Below are positions 1 through 5,105 of a DNA stretch of 5,105 bases, piece after piece. The stretch's first letter is position 1. Each line of letters begins with the position of its first letter. Source of the DNA: a bacterium. GTDB lineage: Bacteria > Verrucomicrobiota > Verrucomicrobiae > JAJYAR01. The notes under the pieces are model-generated. The model saw nothing but the letters and a program-made list of their open reading frames with translations. It had not been told where the DNA came from and did not search any database. Where the stretch lies: positions 1 to 5,105 of the forward strand of contig JAJYAR010000237.1 of assembly GCA_021779435.1 (NCBI GenBank), written 5' to 3'. A program made the position numbers and the translations under genes.

Positions 1-115
1 CGGCGGCGAGCCGGCGCGCGTCGTTCGTGATCTGGCCCTGAAGAAACCCGACGCTGTCGGCTCCCGCGAAGCGCAGCGCGCCGAGGTGCGGCAAGATTCC
101 GGAGGTGTAAATCAT
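1..115 (-). CDS. ygfZ: YgfZ/GcvT-fold folate-binding family protein, N-terminal part (cut by window edge)
   Basis: Reading leftward from an ATG at 115-113, the 38 visible codons include LRFAGADSVGFLQGQITND. This matches the N-terminal signature of YgfZ/IBA57 proteins (E. coli has ITGADSEKYMQGQVTAD in the same place, about 30-40 residues in). The family has a tetrahydrofolate-binding GcvT-like fold and is needed for full activity of certain [4Fe-4S] enzymes; its diagnostic KGCYxGQE motif would lie beyond the window. No strong Shine-Dalgarno precedes the ATG. An in-frame TTG about 12 codons upstream is possible, but the extra residues do not look like the family. The gene diverges from the sdh cluster with 121 bp between start codons. 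In E. coli ygfZ is also divergent from sdhE, so the link with succinate dehydrogenase maturation is a recurring one. The family call is fairly sure; the symbol is by homology. Confidence 0.82.
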   Translation of the reverse strand, partial: MIYTSGILPHLGALRFAGADSVGFLQGQITNDARRLAA

Positions 116-236
116 CCGCGTATCAAGGCCGTAGTTTCGGCGGCAAGTCAACCCATCGGGCAGCGAGGCGACGTTTTTCCGGATATCCGCGCCCCGCGAT
201 GGTTATACGCACCCGTTTTCTGGCAAAATTCGAGCC
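116..236. promoter_or_regulatory. Divergent intergenic region between ygfZ and the sdh operon, presumed promoters
   Basis: These 121 bp separate two divergent starts, so they should hold promoters for both directions, but neither is convincing. On the plus strand, TGG-CAAAAT (221-229) resembles an extended -10 with 4 of 6 hexamer matches; it would start transcription close to the GTG at 237. On the minus strand, TATAAC (207-202) matches the -10 consensus at 5 of 6, but the best -35-like element (TTGCCA, 226-221) is only 13 nt away, too close for a normal sigma-70 promoter. A perfect 8-bp palindrome, GGATATCC, lies at 181-188. I see no gene here: the frame leading into 237 is open from 135 but has no ATG, GTG or TTG before 237. 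Confidence 0.4.
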
Positions 237-416
237 GTGATTTCCACTGACGATCATCCGCCCGGAGGGGTCCCCGCCGATCCGGCCACCGAGGCGCCAT
301 CGACGCACGCGCCGACACCCGCGCCGCGCCCGCCGCGCGAAGTCGGCGGCCGCGACGGACCCGATCCCACGCGCTACGGCGATTGGGAACTTCGCGGGCG
401 CTGCATCGACTTTTGA
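237..416 (+). CDS. DUF1674 / SDHAF4-family succinate dehydrogenase assembly factor (59 aa)
   Basis: A GTG-initiated frame ending in TGA encodes 59 residues. The first 35 or so are Pro/Ala-rich and look disordered. The C-terminal 25 read EVGGRDGPDPTRYGDWELRG followed by RCIDF and the stop. This matches the conserved C-terminal block of DUF1674 (GGxxGPEPTRYGDWExxGRxxDF), the family of mitochondrial SDHAF4/Sdh8. In mitochondria that protein binds flavinylated SdhA, limits autoxidation and promotes its joining to SdhB. GTG 237 is the only canonical start, since there is no other ATG, GTG or TTG in the frame after the upstream stop at 132-134. There is no Shine-Dalgarno, so leaderless or weak translation is possible. 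It lies 47 bp before sdhC on the same strand and is probably the first gene of the operon. The family call is strong from the motif and the location; the molecular role in bacteria is inferred from the eukaryotic protein. Confidence 0.88.
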   Translation: MISTDDHPPGGVPADPATEAPSTHAPTPAPRPPREVGGRDGPDPTRYGDWELRGRCIDF

Positions 417-452
417 ACAGCCCGCGACCCTTGCACGACACCGTCCCATTCC

Positions 453-457
453 GAGGA
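453..457 (+). promoter_or_regulatory. Ribosome binding site of sdhC (decides the start)
   Basis: GAGGA sits 6 nt before the ATG at 464. It supports that start over an in-frame TTG at 383, which would add 27 residues unlike the family and overlap the DUF1674 gene. Confidence 0.7.
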
Positions 458-463
458 TCGATT

Positions 464-853
464 ATGCCCGCACGCGCCAGGCCCTTGTCCCCGCATCTTC
501 AGGTCTACCGCTGGCAGATCAGCAACAGCCTGTCGATTCTGCATCGGCTGACCGGCGTCGCGCTGTCGGTCGGCCTCGTCGGCCTGGTGGTTTGGCTGGC
601 GGCGCTGGCCGCCGGACCCGCCCGCTACGCCGGCGCGATGCGCGGCCTCCGCGGTCCGGCCGGCATGGTGGTGCTCACCGGCTTCGGTTTCGCGTTTTTC
701 TACCATCTGCTGAACGGCATCAGGCACCTGGTCTGGGACACGGGCCGCGGTTTCGAACGGCGCGGACGCCGCGCCGGCGGGTGGGCGGTTTTGATCGGCG
801 CATGCCTGTTGACCGCCGTCGCGTGGATCGTCGCTCCGGGGATCCGTCCATGA
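464..853 (+). CDS. sdhC: Succinate dehydrogenase cytochrome b556 subunit SdhC
   Basis: This 129-aa inner-membrane protein is one half of the complex II anchor; it shares haem b with SdhD and helps form the ubiquinone site. The N-terminus has the family signature [13 protein letters not shown] (6-18), followed by SILHRLTG (24-31). Ser24, His27 and Arg28 correspond to the E. coli quinone-site residues Ser27, His30 and Arg31. The second signature is [13 protein letters not shown] (80-92): His81 matches the axial haem ligand His84 of E. coli, and His88 is the second conserved His. Three hydrophobic segments are visible at about 30-50, 66-86 and 106-124, as expected. The RPxSPHLxxY form is the alphaproteobacterial/mitochondrial type; E. 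coli has RPVNLDLQ. The stop overlaps the sdhD start (ATGA), indicating translational coupling. Confidence 0.96.
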   Translation: MPARARPLSPHLQVYRWQISNSLSILHRLTGVALSVGLVGLVVWLAALAAGPARYAGAMRGLRGPAGMVVLTGFGFAFFYHLLNGIRHLVWDTGRGFERRGRRAGGWAVLIGACLLTAVAWIVAPGIRP

Positions 854-1239
854 GCCTGCGCAGTCCGCTCGGCCGGGTGTCGGGTCTCGGTTCGGCCAAG
901 GACGGCACCGCGCAATGGTGGGCGCAGCGCGTCAGCGCCGTGGCGCTCGTGCCGCTCACGCTGTGGTTCCTGATCTCCCTGCTGGCCCTGCCGGATTGGG
1001 GATACGCCACGGTGCACGCCTGGTTGTCGCGCCCCGTCGACGCCTTCTTCGCGGCGCTCGGCGTCGCCACGCTCGCGTATCACTCCTACCTCGGCACGGT
1101 CGTCGTGGTCGAGGACTACGTGCATGGTCCGGCGTCCAAGCTCGTGTCGCTGCTGGCGCTGCGATTCGCGCACGTCCTCGCGGGCGGCGCCGGTGTCTTC
1201 TCCCTGCTGCGCCTGACCCTCGGAACACTCGGATCATGA
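850..1239 (+). CDS. sdhD: Succinate dehydrogenase hydrophobic membrane anchor subunit SdhD
   Basis: This 129-aa subunit is the second half of the membrane anchor and supplies the other haem b ligand. Residues 8-35 ([20 protein letters not shown] and the following hydrophobic turn) match the N-terminus typical of the family's alphaproteobacterial-like branch. His78 in AYHSYLG is the probable haem ligand (E. coli His71). Asp89-Tyr90 in VEDYVHG correspond to the Asp-Tyr pair whose tyrosine (Tyr83 in E. coli) contacts quinone. Three membrane segments lie at about 28-47, 63-87 and 98-122. The ATG was chosen because it overlaps the sdhC stop by 4 bp and gives the normal length; a longer in-frame extension to 592 runs out of frame through sdhC and is not real. 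The stop overlaps the sdhA start in the same ATGA way. Confidence 0.94.
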   Translation: MSLRSPLGRVSGLGSAKDGTAQWWAQRVSAVALVPLTLWFLISLLALPDWGYATVHAWLSRPVDAFFAALGVATLAYHSYLGTVVVVEDYVHGPASKLVSLLALRFAHVLAGGAGVFSLLRLTLGTLGS

Positions 1240-3020
1240 CAGACTACAAGTTCACCGATCATACCTATGACGTCGTCGTCGTCGGCGCCGGCGGCGCCGG
1301 CTTGCGCGCGACCTTCGGTCTCGCCGAGGCCGGCCTCAGCACGGCCTGCCTGACCAAGGTGTTTCCGACCCGCAGCCACACCGTCGCCGCGCAGGGAGGC
1401 ATTTCCGCCGCGCTCGGCAACATGGGGGCCGACGACTGGCGCTGGCATATGTACGACACGGTCAAGGGATCGGACTGGCTCGGCGACCAGGACGCGATCG
1501 AGTTCATGTGCAAGGAAGCGCCGGCCGCGGTGATCGAATTGGAGCATTACGGCGTGCCGTTTTCACGCACCGACGACGGCCGGATCTACCAGCGGCCGTT
1601 CGGCGGCATGACCACCGAGTTCGGCAAGGGCGTCGCGCAGCGCACCTGCGCCGCGGCCGATCGCACCGGCCACGCGATGCTGCACACCTTGTACCAACAG
1701 TCGCTGAAGCACGAGGCGACGTTCTTCGTGGAGTATTTCGCGCTCGACCTGATCATGGAGAACGGGGAGTGCCGCGGCGTCGTCGCGCTCGACATGGCCG
1801 AGGGCACGCTGCACCGGTTCCGCGCGCAGCGGGTGATCCTCGCGACCGGCGGCTATGGCCGCGCGTGGTTCTCCTGCACTTCGGCGCACACCTGCACCGG
1901 CGACGGCGGGGGCATGGTGCTGCGCGCCGGTCTGCCGCTTCAGGACATGGAGTTCGTGCAGTTTCACCCGACCGGCATCTACGGCGCCGGCTGCCTGATC
2001 ACCGAGGGGTCGCGCGGCGAGGGCGGCTATCTGACGAACTCCGCCGGCGAACGCTTCATGGAGCGCTACGCGCCGAACGCCAAGGACCTGGCTTCGCGCG
2101 ACGTGGTCAGCCGCGCCATGACGATCGAGATCCGCGAGGGGCGGGGTGTCGGGCGGCACAAGGACCACATCCACCTGCACCTCGAGCATCTCGGCCCGGA
2201 CGTCATCAAGGAGCGCCTGCCGGGCATCGCCGAGACCGCGCGGATCTTCTCCGGCGTCGACGTCAACAAGGAGCCGATTCCGGTGCTGCCGACGGTGCAC
2301 TACAACATGGGCGGCATTCCGTGCACGATCGACGGCGACGTCGTCAGCCTGGGATCCGACGGCGGCGATGCCGTGGTGCCCGGTCTGATGGCGGTGGGCG
2401 AGGCGGCCTGCGTGTCGGTGCACGGCGCCAACCGGCTGGGTTCGAATTCGCTGCTCGACCTGGTCGTGTTCGGCCGCGCCGCGGCCCGGCACTGCGTCCG
2501 CACCGTCAAAGCCGGCGCGAGGCAGCGGGCGCTCGCCGCCGACGCGGGCGACGCCGCGGTCGCGCGCCTCGACAAGCTGCGCCACGCCGACGGCGCGAAG
2601 GGGGCCGCCGAGATCCGCCTCGCGCTGCAAAAAACGATGCAGCGCGACGCCGCGGTGTTCCGCACCGGTGAATCCTTGGGCGAGGGCAAGCGCGCGCTCG
2701 CCGAGGTCGTCGGGAGTTTCAGCGACGTCAAGGTCGCCGACCGCTCGCTCGTGTGGAACACCGATCTCATCGAGACGATGGAGCTCGAAAACCTGCTGGC
2801 GCAGGCGGTCGCGACGATGCATTCGGCGGCCAACCGCACCGAGAGCCGCGGGGCGCACGCACGCGAGGATTTTCCGGAGCGCGACGACAAGAACTGGCTC
2901 AAGCACAGCTTGTGCTGGGTCGATGCGGGCGGCGGCGCGCGCATCGGGTACCGCAAGGTGCACCTGAACACCCTGACCGACGAGGTCGAGCCGGTCGCGC
3001 CGAAGGCGCGGACGTATTGA
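1236..3020 (+). CDS. sdhA: Succinate dehydrogenase flavoprotein subunit SdhA
   Basis: At 594 aa this is the usual length for the catalytic subunit, which oxidises succinate to fumarate on covalently bound FAD at the cytoplasmic membrane face. The dinucleotide-binding motif GAGGAG is at 17-22. His48 in [10 protein letters not shown] is the FAD attachment residue (E. coli His45). Substrate and catalytic residues are present: His244 (QFHPTG), Thr256 (ITEG), the proton-shuttle Arg288 in ASRDVV (E. coli Arg286), His355 (HYNMGG) and Arg400 (HGANRLG). The C-terminus has the expected [39 protein letters not shown] and [16 protein letters not shown] are of the mitochondrial/alphaproteobacterial type rather than the E. 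coli type. The start overlaps the sdhD stop by 4 bp and has no clear Shine-Dalgarno, so translation is probably coupled. Confidence 0.98.
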   Translation: MTDYKFTDHTYDVVVVGAGGAGLRATFGLAEAGLSTACLTKVFPTRSHTVAAQGGISAALGNMGADDWRWHMYDTVKGSDWLGDQDAIEFMCKEAPAAVIELEHYGVPFSRTDDGRIYQRPFGGMTTEFGKGVAQRTCAAADRTGHAMLHTLYQQSLKHEATFFVEYFALDLIMENGECRGVVALDMAEGTLHRFRAQRVILATGGYGRAWFSCTSAHTCTGDGGGMVLRAGLPLQDMEFVQFHPTGIYGAGCLITEGSRGEGGYLTNSAGERFMERYAPNAKDLASRDVVSRAMTIEIREGRGVGRHKDHIHLHLEHLGPDVIKERLPGIAETARIFSGVDVNKEPIPVLPTVHYNMGGIPCTIDGDVVSLGSDGGDAVVPGLMAVGEAACVSVHGANRLGSNSLLDLVVFGRAAARHCVRTVKAGARQRALAADAGDAAVARLDKLRHADGAKGAAEIRLALQKTMQRDAAVFRTGESLGEGKRALAEVVGSFSDVKVADRSLVWNTDLIETMELENLLAQAVATMHSAANRTESRGAHAREDFPERDDKNWLKHSLCWVDAGGGARIGYRKVHLNTLTDEVEPVAPKARTY

Positions 3021-3025
3021 GGAGA
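3019..3025 (+). promoter_or_regulatory. Ribosome binding site of sdhB
   Basis: GAGGAGA starts within the sdhA stop codon and ends 7 nt before the ATG at 3033. It is the strongest, best-spaced Shine-Dalgarno in the operon. The only 12-bp gap between sdhA and sdhB is filled by it. Confidence 0.75.
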
Positions 3026-3032
3026 CGGATCG

Positions 3033-3818
3033 ATGGCTGAATTTTCCCTGCCCGAGAACTCGAAGGTCCGCAAGGACGGCCGCGTTTTCAAGGCACCCGA
3101 AGGGGCCCGGAACGTGCGGGTGTTCAAGATCTACCGCTTCGATCCGGATGTGGCCGGGAATCCGCGCCTGGACACCTACGAGATCGACATGGACAACTGC
3201 GGGCCGATGGTGCTCGACGCGTTGATCAAGATCAAGAATGAGATCGATCCGACGCTCACGTTCCGCCGGTCCTGCCGCGAGGGCATCTGCGGGTCCTGTG
3301 CGATGAACATCGACGGCCGCAACGGACTCGCCTGCATCAACGCGTGCGCCGACATCGACGGCGACGTCAAGATCTACCCGCTGCCGCACATGCCGGTGAT
3401 CAAGGACCTGGTCGCCGACCTGACCGATTTCTACGCCCAATACGCCTCGGTCAAGCCCTGGCTGCAGACGCGCACGCCGCCGCCGCCGGACGGCGAGCGG
3501 CGCCAGACGAAGGAGGATCAGGAAAAGGTCGACCGGCCGTCGGCGTGCATCCTCTGCGCCTGCTGCTCGACGAGCTGCCCGAGCTATTGGTGGAACAGCG
3601 ATCGCTATCTCGGGCCGGCGGCGCTGCTCGCGGCCTATCGTTGGATCGTCGACAGCCGTGACGAGGCGACCGGCGAGCGGCTCGATCATCTCGAGGACCC
3701 GTTCCGGCTGTACCGCTGCCACACGATCATGAATTGCACCGAGGCCTGTCCGAAAGATCTGAATCCGGCCCGGGCGATCGGCGAAATCAAGCAAATGATG
3801 GTCCATCGCCGTTTCTGA
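3033..3818 (+). CDS. sdhB: Succinate dehydrogenase iron-sulfur subunit SdhB
   Basis: This 261-aa subunit passes electrons from the SdhA flavin to quinone through three clusters. The plant-type [2Fe-2S] ligands are Cys81, Cys86, Cys89 and Cys101 ([10 protein letters not shown] then LAC). The ferredoxin-like C-terminal domain has [12 protein letters not shown] with Cys172, Cys175, Cys178 and Cys182, and [12 protein letters not shown] with Cys229, Cys235 and Cys239. By E. coli precedent, Cys172/175/178/239 bind the [4Fe-4S] cluster and Cys182/229/235 bind the [3Fe-4S] cluster. The quinone-site residues Trp186-Trp187 (CPSYWWN) and His230 are present. A Pro-rich, charged linker at about 150-170 ([16 protein letters not shown]) joins the two domains, as in related proteins. 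All cluster ligands are intact, so the enzyme should be functional. The length is slightly above that of E. coli SdhB because of the N-terminal extension. Confidence 0.98.
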   Translation: MAEFSLPENSKVRKDGRVFKAPEGARNVRVFKIYRFDPDVAGNPRLDTYEIDMDNCGPMVLDALIKIKNEIDPTLTFRRSCREGICGSCAMNIDGRNGLACINACADIDGDVKIYPLPHMPVIKDLVADLTDFYAQYASVKPWLQTRTPPPPDGERRQTKEDQEKVDRPSACILCACCSTSCPSYWWNSDRYLGPAALLAAYRWIVDSRDEATGERLDHLEDPFRLYRCHTIMNCTEACPKDLNPARAIGEIKQMMVHRRF

Positions 3819-3828
3819 GTCCCCGCCG

Positions 3829-4104
3829 GTGGGCGAAATCGACGCCCGCGAGCTCGGCAGGCTGCGCTGGCGCTGCCGGCGCGGGATGCGCGAACTCGAC
3901 GAACTGCTGCGCGGCTATCTGGATCGCGAATTCCTGAAGGCCTCCGCGGCGGATCGGGACGCGTTCCGGCGCCTGCTGGAGATCCCGGATACCGAGATCC
4001 AGGCCTATTGCCTGGGCCGGGAACCCCCGCCGGCGGAGTTTGCCGGGCTCCTCACCCGGATCCTCGCGTCGACGGGCGGCTGCGCGTCGACGGGCGGCTG
4101 TTAG
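3829..4104 (+). CDS. sdhE: FAD assembly factor SdhE (SDHAF2/YgfY family)
   Basis: This 91-aa soluble protein belongs to the family that promotes covalent FAD attachment to SdhA. The key motif is LRWRCRRGMRELD at 12-24, containing the functional RGxxE (Arg18-Gly19-x-x-Glu22). It is followed by the helical YLDREF, FRRLLEIPDTEIQAYCLG and LLTRIL segments of the family; E. coli SdhE is 88 aa. The start is GTG at 3829, only 10 bp after the sdhB stop. No Shine-Dalgarno is visible and no ATG is better placed, so expression probably depends on coupling to sdhB. The C-terminus is odd: the last 12 residues are ASTGGC repeated twice, encoded by an 18-bp tandem duplication (4065-4100). The two cysteines per tail and the repeat itself are not expected in the family, while the core is intact. 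Confidence 0.93.
   Translation: MGEIDARELGRLRWRCRRGMRELDELLRGYLDREFLKASAADRDAFRRLLEIPDTEIQAYCLGREPPPAEFAGLLTRILASTGGCASTGGC
4065..4100 (+). repeat. 18-bp perfect tandem duplication at the 3' end of sdhE
   Basis: CGCGTCGACGGGCGGCTG occurs twice head to tail (4065-4082 and 4083-4100). The unit is 6 codons long, so the sdhE frame is kept and ASTGGC is duplicated; the following base differs between copies (TGC then TGT). This looks like recent replication slippage, or possibly an assembly or sequencing artefact in GC-rich DNA. Confidence 0.9.
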
Positions 4105-4107
4105 AAT
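4099..4107 (+). promoter_or_regulatory. Possible extended -10 promoter element upstream of rpoE
   Basis: TGT-TAGAAT matches the extended -10 consensus TGnTATAAT at all but one position, and the sdhE stop codon TAG lies inside it. The hexamer 17 nt upstream (GCTGCG) is not a -35, which an extended -10 promoter can tolerate. If active, it would give a sigma-70 transcript starting near 4114 with a leader of about 110 nt before rpoE. A match of this size can occur by chance, but it is unusual in such GC-rich sequence. Confidence 0.35.
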
Positions 4108-4158
4108 GCTGCTTGTGCGTAATTTCACATTCCAGTCCCATCCTGTGCAAAGATCTGC

Positions 4159-4186
4159 GAACTTTCGTCAGCGCCGTCTGTCTATC
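4159..4186 (+). promoter_or_regulatory. Candidate sigma-E-dependent promoter of rpoE (autoregulation)
   Basis: GAACTT (4159-4164) is followed by a 16-nt spacer and TCTATC (4181-4186). This is the architecture of RpoE/AlgU-class promoters (GGAACTT, about 16 nt, TCTGA/TCAAA), with a strong -35 and a partial -10. The predicted start is near 4192, leaving a leader of about 36 nt before the rpoE ATG. Autoregulated promoters of this kind directly upstream of rpoE/algU are well known in gammaproteobacteria. Confidence 0.7.
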
Positions 4187-4203
4187 GCGACAGGCTGGAT
4201 GGT

Positions 4204-4217
4204 GAACCCGCCGGTTC
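4204..4217 (+). other. Small hairpin just upstream of the rpoE start
   Basis: GAACC (4204-4208) can pair with GGTTC (4213-4217) around a CGCC loop, 10 nt before the ATG at 4228. The only Shine-Dalgarno-like bases, GGGA (4218-4221), lie immediately after the stem. With 5 bp it may be incidental, or it may modulate ribosome access. No U-tract follows, so it is not a terminator. Confidence 0.3.
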
Positions 4218-4227
4218 GGGATCACGG

Positions 4228-4830
4228 ATGAGCGTCGAAGAGAGTGATCTCACGCTGGTGGAGCGGGTACAGCGTGGCGAGAAGGCTGCGTTCGACCTAT
4301 TGGTGCTGCGTTACCAGCACAAGGTGCTTAAGCTGATCATGCGGTACGTGCACGACAATGCCGAGGCGGAGGACATCGCACAGGAAGCCTTCGTCAAGGC
4401 CTACAGGGCCCTGCCGTCCTTCCGCGGCGACAGCGCCTTCTATACCTGGCTCTACCGCATCGCGATCAACACCGCCAAGAACGCCTTGGTCGCGACCAAG
4501 CGCCGGCCGATGGACTACGACCTGGATCTTCAGGATCCAGAGCAATATGACTTGAACGCGCGACTGGCCGAATCGGAGACGCCGGAAGCGCTGCTGTTGA
4601 CCGAGGAGATCCGCGAAACGGTCAATCGCGCGATCGAGAATCTCCCCGAGGACCTGCGCACCGCGATCGTGCTGCGCGAGCTGGAGGGCTTGAGCTACGA
4701 GGACATCGCGCAGACGATGGATTGTCCGGTCGGCACGGTGCGATCGCGGATATTCCGGGCGCGTGAAGCGATCGACAAGAAGTTGAGACCGATTTTCGAC
4801 GCCGGCCTAGGCCGCCCAGAGGAGCCATGA
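4228..4830 (+). CDS. rpoE: RNA polymerase ECF sigma factor RpoE (AlgU/sigma-E class)
   Basis: This 200-aa sigma-70 family factor directs RNA polymerase to envelope-stress promoters. Region 2 spans about 24-92: AEDIAQEAFVKAYRALPSFR (47-66) is the core-binding and -10 part, and FYTWLYRIAINTAKN (71-85) covers regions 2.3-2.4. A linker with ESETPEA (115-121) leads to region 4 (about 133-186): LPEDLRTAIVLRELEGLSYE (139-158), then the DNA-binding helix-turn-helix around CPVGTVRSRIFRARE (166-180), which reads the GAACTT-type -35. Length and motifs match E. coli RpoE and Pseudomonas AlgU closely. The ATG at 4228 gives the conserved N-terminus, although its Shine-Dalgarno (GGGA, 6 nt away) is weak. 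The next gene is its anti-sigma factor, overlapping by 4 bp, which fits stress-controlled release of the sigma factor. Confidence 0.96.
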   Translation: MSVEESDLTLVERVQRGEKAAFDLLVLRYQHKVLKLIMRYVHDNAEAEDIAQEAFVKAYRALPSFRGDSAFYTWLYRIAINTAKNALVATKRRPMDYDLDLQDPEQYDLNARLAESETPEALLLTEEIRETVNRAIENLPEDLRTAIVLRELEGLSYEDIAQTMDCPVGTVRSRIFRAREAIDKKLRPIFDAGLGRPEEP

Positions 4831-5105
4831 GCGAACGTATCCGTGAACAAATCTCCGCGTTTCTCGACGGCGAATTGCCGCGTCCGGAGACCGACCTGCT
4901 GTTGAAGCGTCTGACGCGGGACGCGGAGCTGCGTCACACATTCGGCCGCTACGCGCTGATCGGCGAGGCCTGCCGCGGCGATGTCGCGACCCGGGTGCGG
5001 GCGGATTTCGCCGAAAAAATCGGACGAGCGATCGCCGCGGAGGCGCCGCTCGGCGCAGGCCTCGGGCGTCGGCGCCGCGCGCCGCGCCTGTGGCGGCACG
5101 CGGCC
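4827..5105 (+). CDS. rseA: RseA/MucA-type anti-sigma-E factor, N-terminal part (cut by window edge)
   Basis: An open frame from the ATG at 4827, which overlaps the rpoE stop as ATGA, runs 93 codons to the window end without a stop. The N-terminus has EQISAFLDGELPRPETDLLL (8-27), LTRDAELRHTFGRYALIGEA (30-49) and CRGD. This matches the cytoplasmic sigma-binding domain of RseA (E. coli: EQLSALMDGE, HNPEMQKTWESYHLIRDSMRGD). KIGRAIAAEAP corresponds to the conserved helix after it (E. coli RVMAAIEEEP). The visible part ends in a basic stretch (RRRRAPRLWRH), as often found just before the single transmembrane segment, which is not yet reached. A GAGGAG Shine-Dalgarno (4819-4824) precedes the start closely. 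The protein is expected to hold RpoE at the inner membrane until regulated proteolysis. Confidence 0.88.
   Translation, partial: MSERIREQISAFLDGELPRPETDLLLKRLTRDAELRHTFGRYALIGEACRGDVATRVRADFAEKIGRAIAAEAPLGAGLGRRRRAPRLWRHAA

Noticed and set aside
146..156. TTGACT on the minus strand as a -35 for ygfZ
   Set aside because: No acceptable -10 lies 15-19 nt downstream; the hexamers there match the consensus at only about 2 of 6.
188..198. CGCG-CCC-CGCG inverted repeat in the divergent region
   Set aside because: The stem is only 4 bp in GC-rich DNA and no U-tract follows, so it is expected by chance.
123..449. Minus-strand frames over the DUF1674 gene (123-449 and 148-441)
   Set aside because: Both are Arg-rich and motif-free, whereas the plus strand at 237-416 gives an intact conserved DUF1674 domain.
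383..463. A 27-residue N-terminal extension of SdhC from a TTG at 383
   Set aside because: It overlaps the DUF1674 gene and does not resemble SdhC. The ATG at 464 has a Shine-Dalgarno at the right distance and gives the family N-terminus.
1508..2671. A 387-codon plus-strand frame inside sdhA
   Set aside because: It is an Arg-rich out-of-frame reading of sdhA with no family motifs. The sdhA frame itself carries all active-site residues.
1563..3806. A 747-codon open frame on the minus strand antisense to sdhA and sdhB
   Set aside because: Its product is rich in Arg, Ala, Asp and His with no recognisable domain. It is exactly opposite two strongly conserved genes. High-GC codon bias with G/C in third positions commonly leaves such antisense frames open.
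1..5105. CRISPR arrays, tRNA or rRNA genes, insertion sequences or phage genes
   Set aside because: Nothing resembling regularly spaced repeats, cloverleaf sequences, transposases or terminal inverted repeats was seen. The window is densely filled with housekeeping genes.

Overview
The window is high-GC proteobacterial DNA. It carries a complete succinate dehydrogenase (respiratory complex II) operon, followed by the start of an extracytoplasmic-stress sigma factor operon. The mix of genes points to a gammaproteobacterium, probably from the Xanthomonadales/Lysobacterales or a related high-GC order: a YgfZ-type protein divergent from the operon, SdhE, and RpoE with an RseA-type anti-sigma factor. 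Taxonomy is inferred from gene content and protein style only.

Layout, left to right. Positions 1-115 (minus strand) hold the N-terminal 38 codons of a YgfZ/GcvT-fold protein. Positions 116-236 are a divergent intergenic region. Positions 237-416 (plus) encode a 59-aa DUF1674 protein of the SDHAF4/Sdh8 complex II assembly factor family; it is easily missed because it is short and starts with GTG. It is followed by sdhC (464-853), sdhD (850-1239), sdhA (1236-3020), sdhB (3033-3818) and sdhE (3829-4104). All read on the plus strand with 4-bp overlaps or short gaps, so they are almost certainly one transcription unit. After a 123-bp intergenic region come rpoE (4228-4830) and the start of an rseA-like anti-sigma gene (4827 to the window end), overlapping by ATGA.

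How the genes work together. SdhC and SdhD form the haem b- and quinone-binding membrane anchor. SdhA is the FAD subunit that oxidises succinate. SdhB carries the three iron-sulfur clusters that pass electrons to quinone. The two small soluble proteins bracketing the structural genes match known complex II assembly factor families: SdhE (SDHAF2 family, flavinylation of SdhA) and DUF1674 (SDHAF4 family, which binds flavinylated SdhA in mitochondria). The divergent YgfZ protein belongs to the IBA57 family, linked to Fe-S enzyme maturation. The locus therefore looks like an enzyme packaged with its maturation factors. SdhA and SdhC carry motifs of the alphaproteobacterial/mitochondrial type rather than the E. 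coli type.

The sdhE-rpoE gap contains a good match to a sigma-E-dependent promoter (GAACTT, 16-nt spacer, TCTATC), consistent with autoregulation of rpoE. An extended -10-like element overlaps the sdhE stop codon. No intrinsic terminator is visible between sdhE and rpoE, so read-through from the sdh operon is possible. The rest of the window is conserved housekeeping sequence. The points most worth checking are the overlooked DUF1674 gene, the 18-bp tandem duplication at the sdhE 3' end and the rpoE promoter region.
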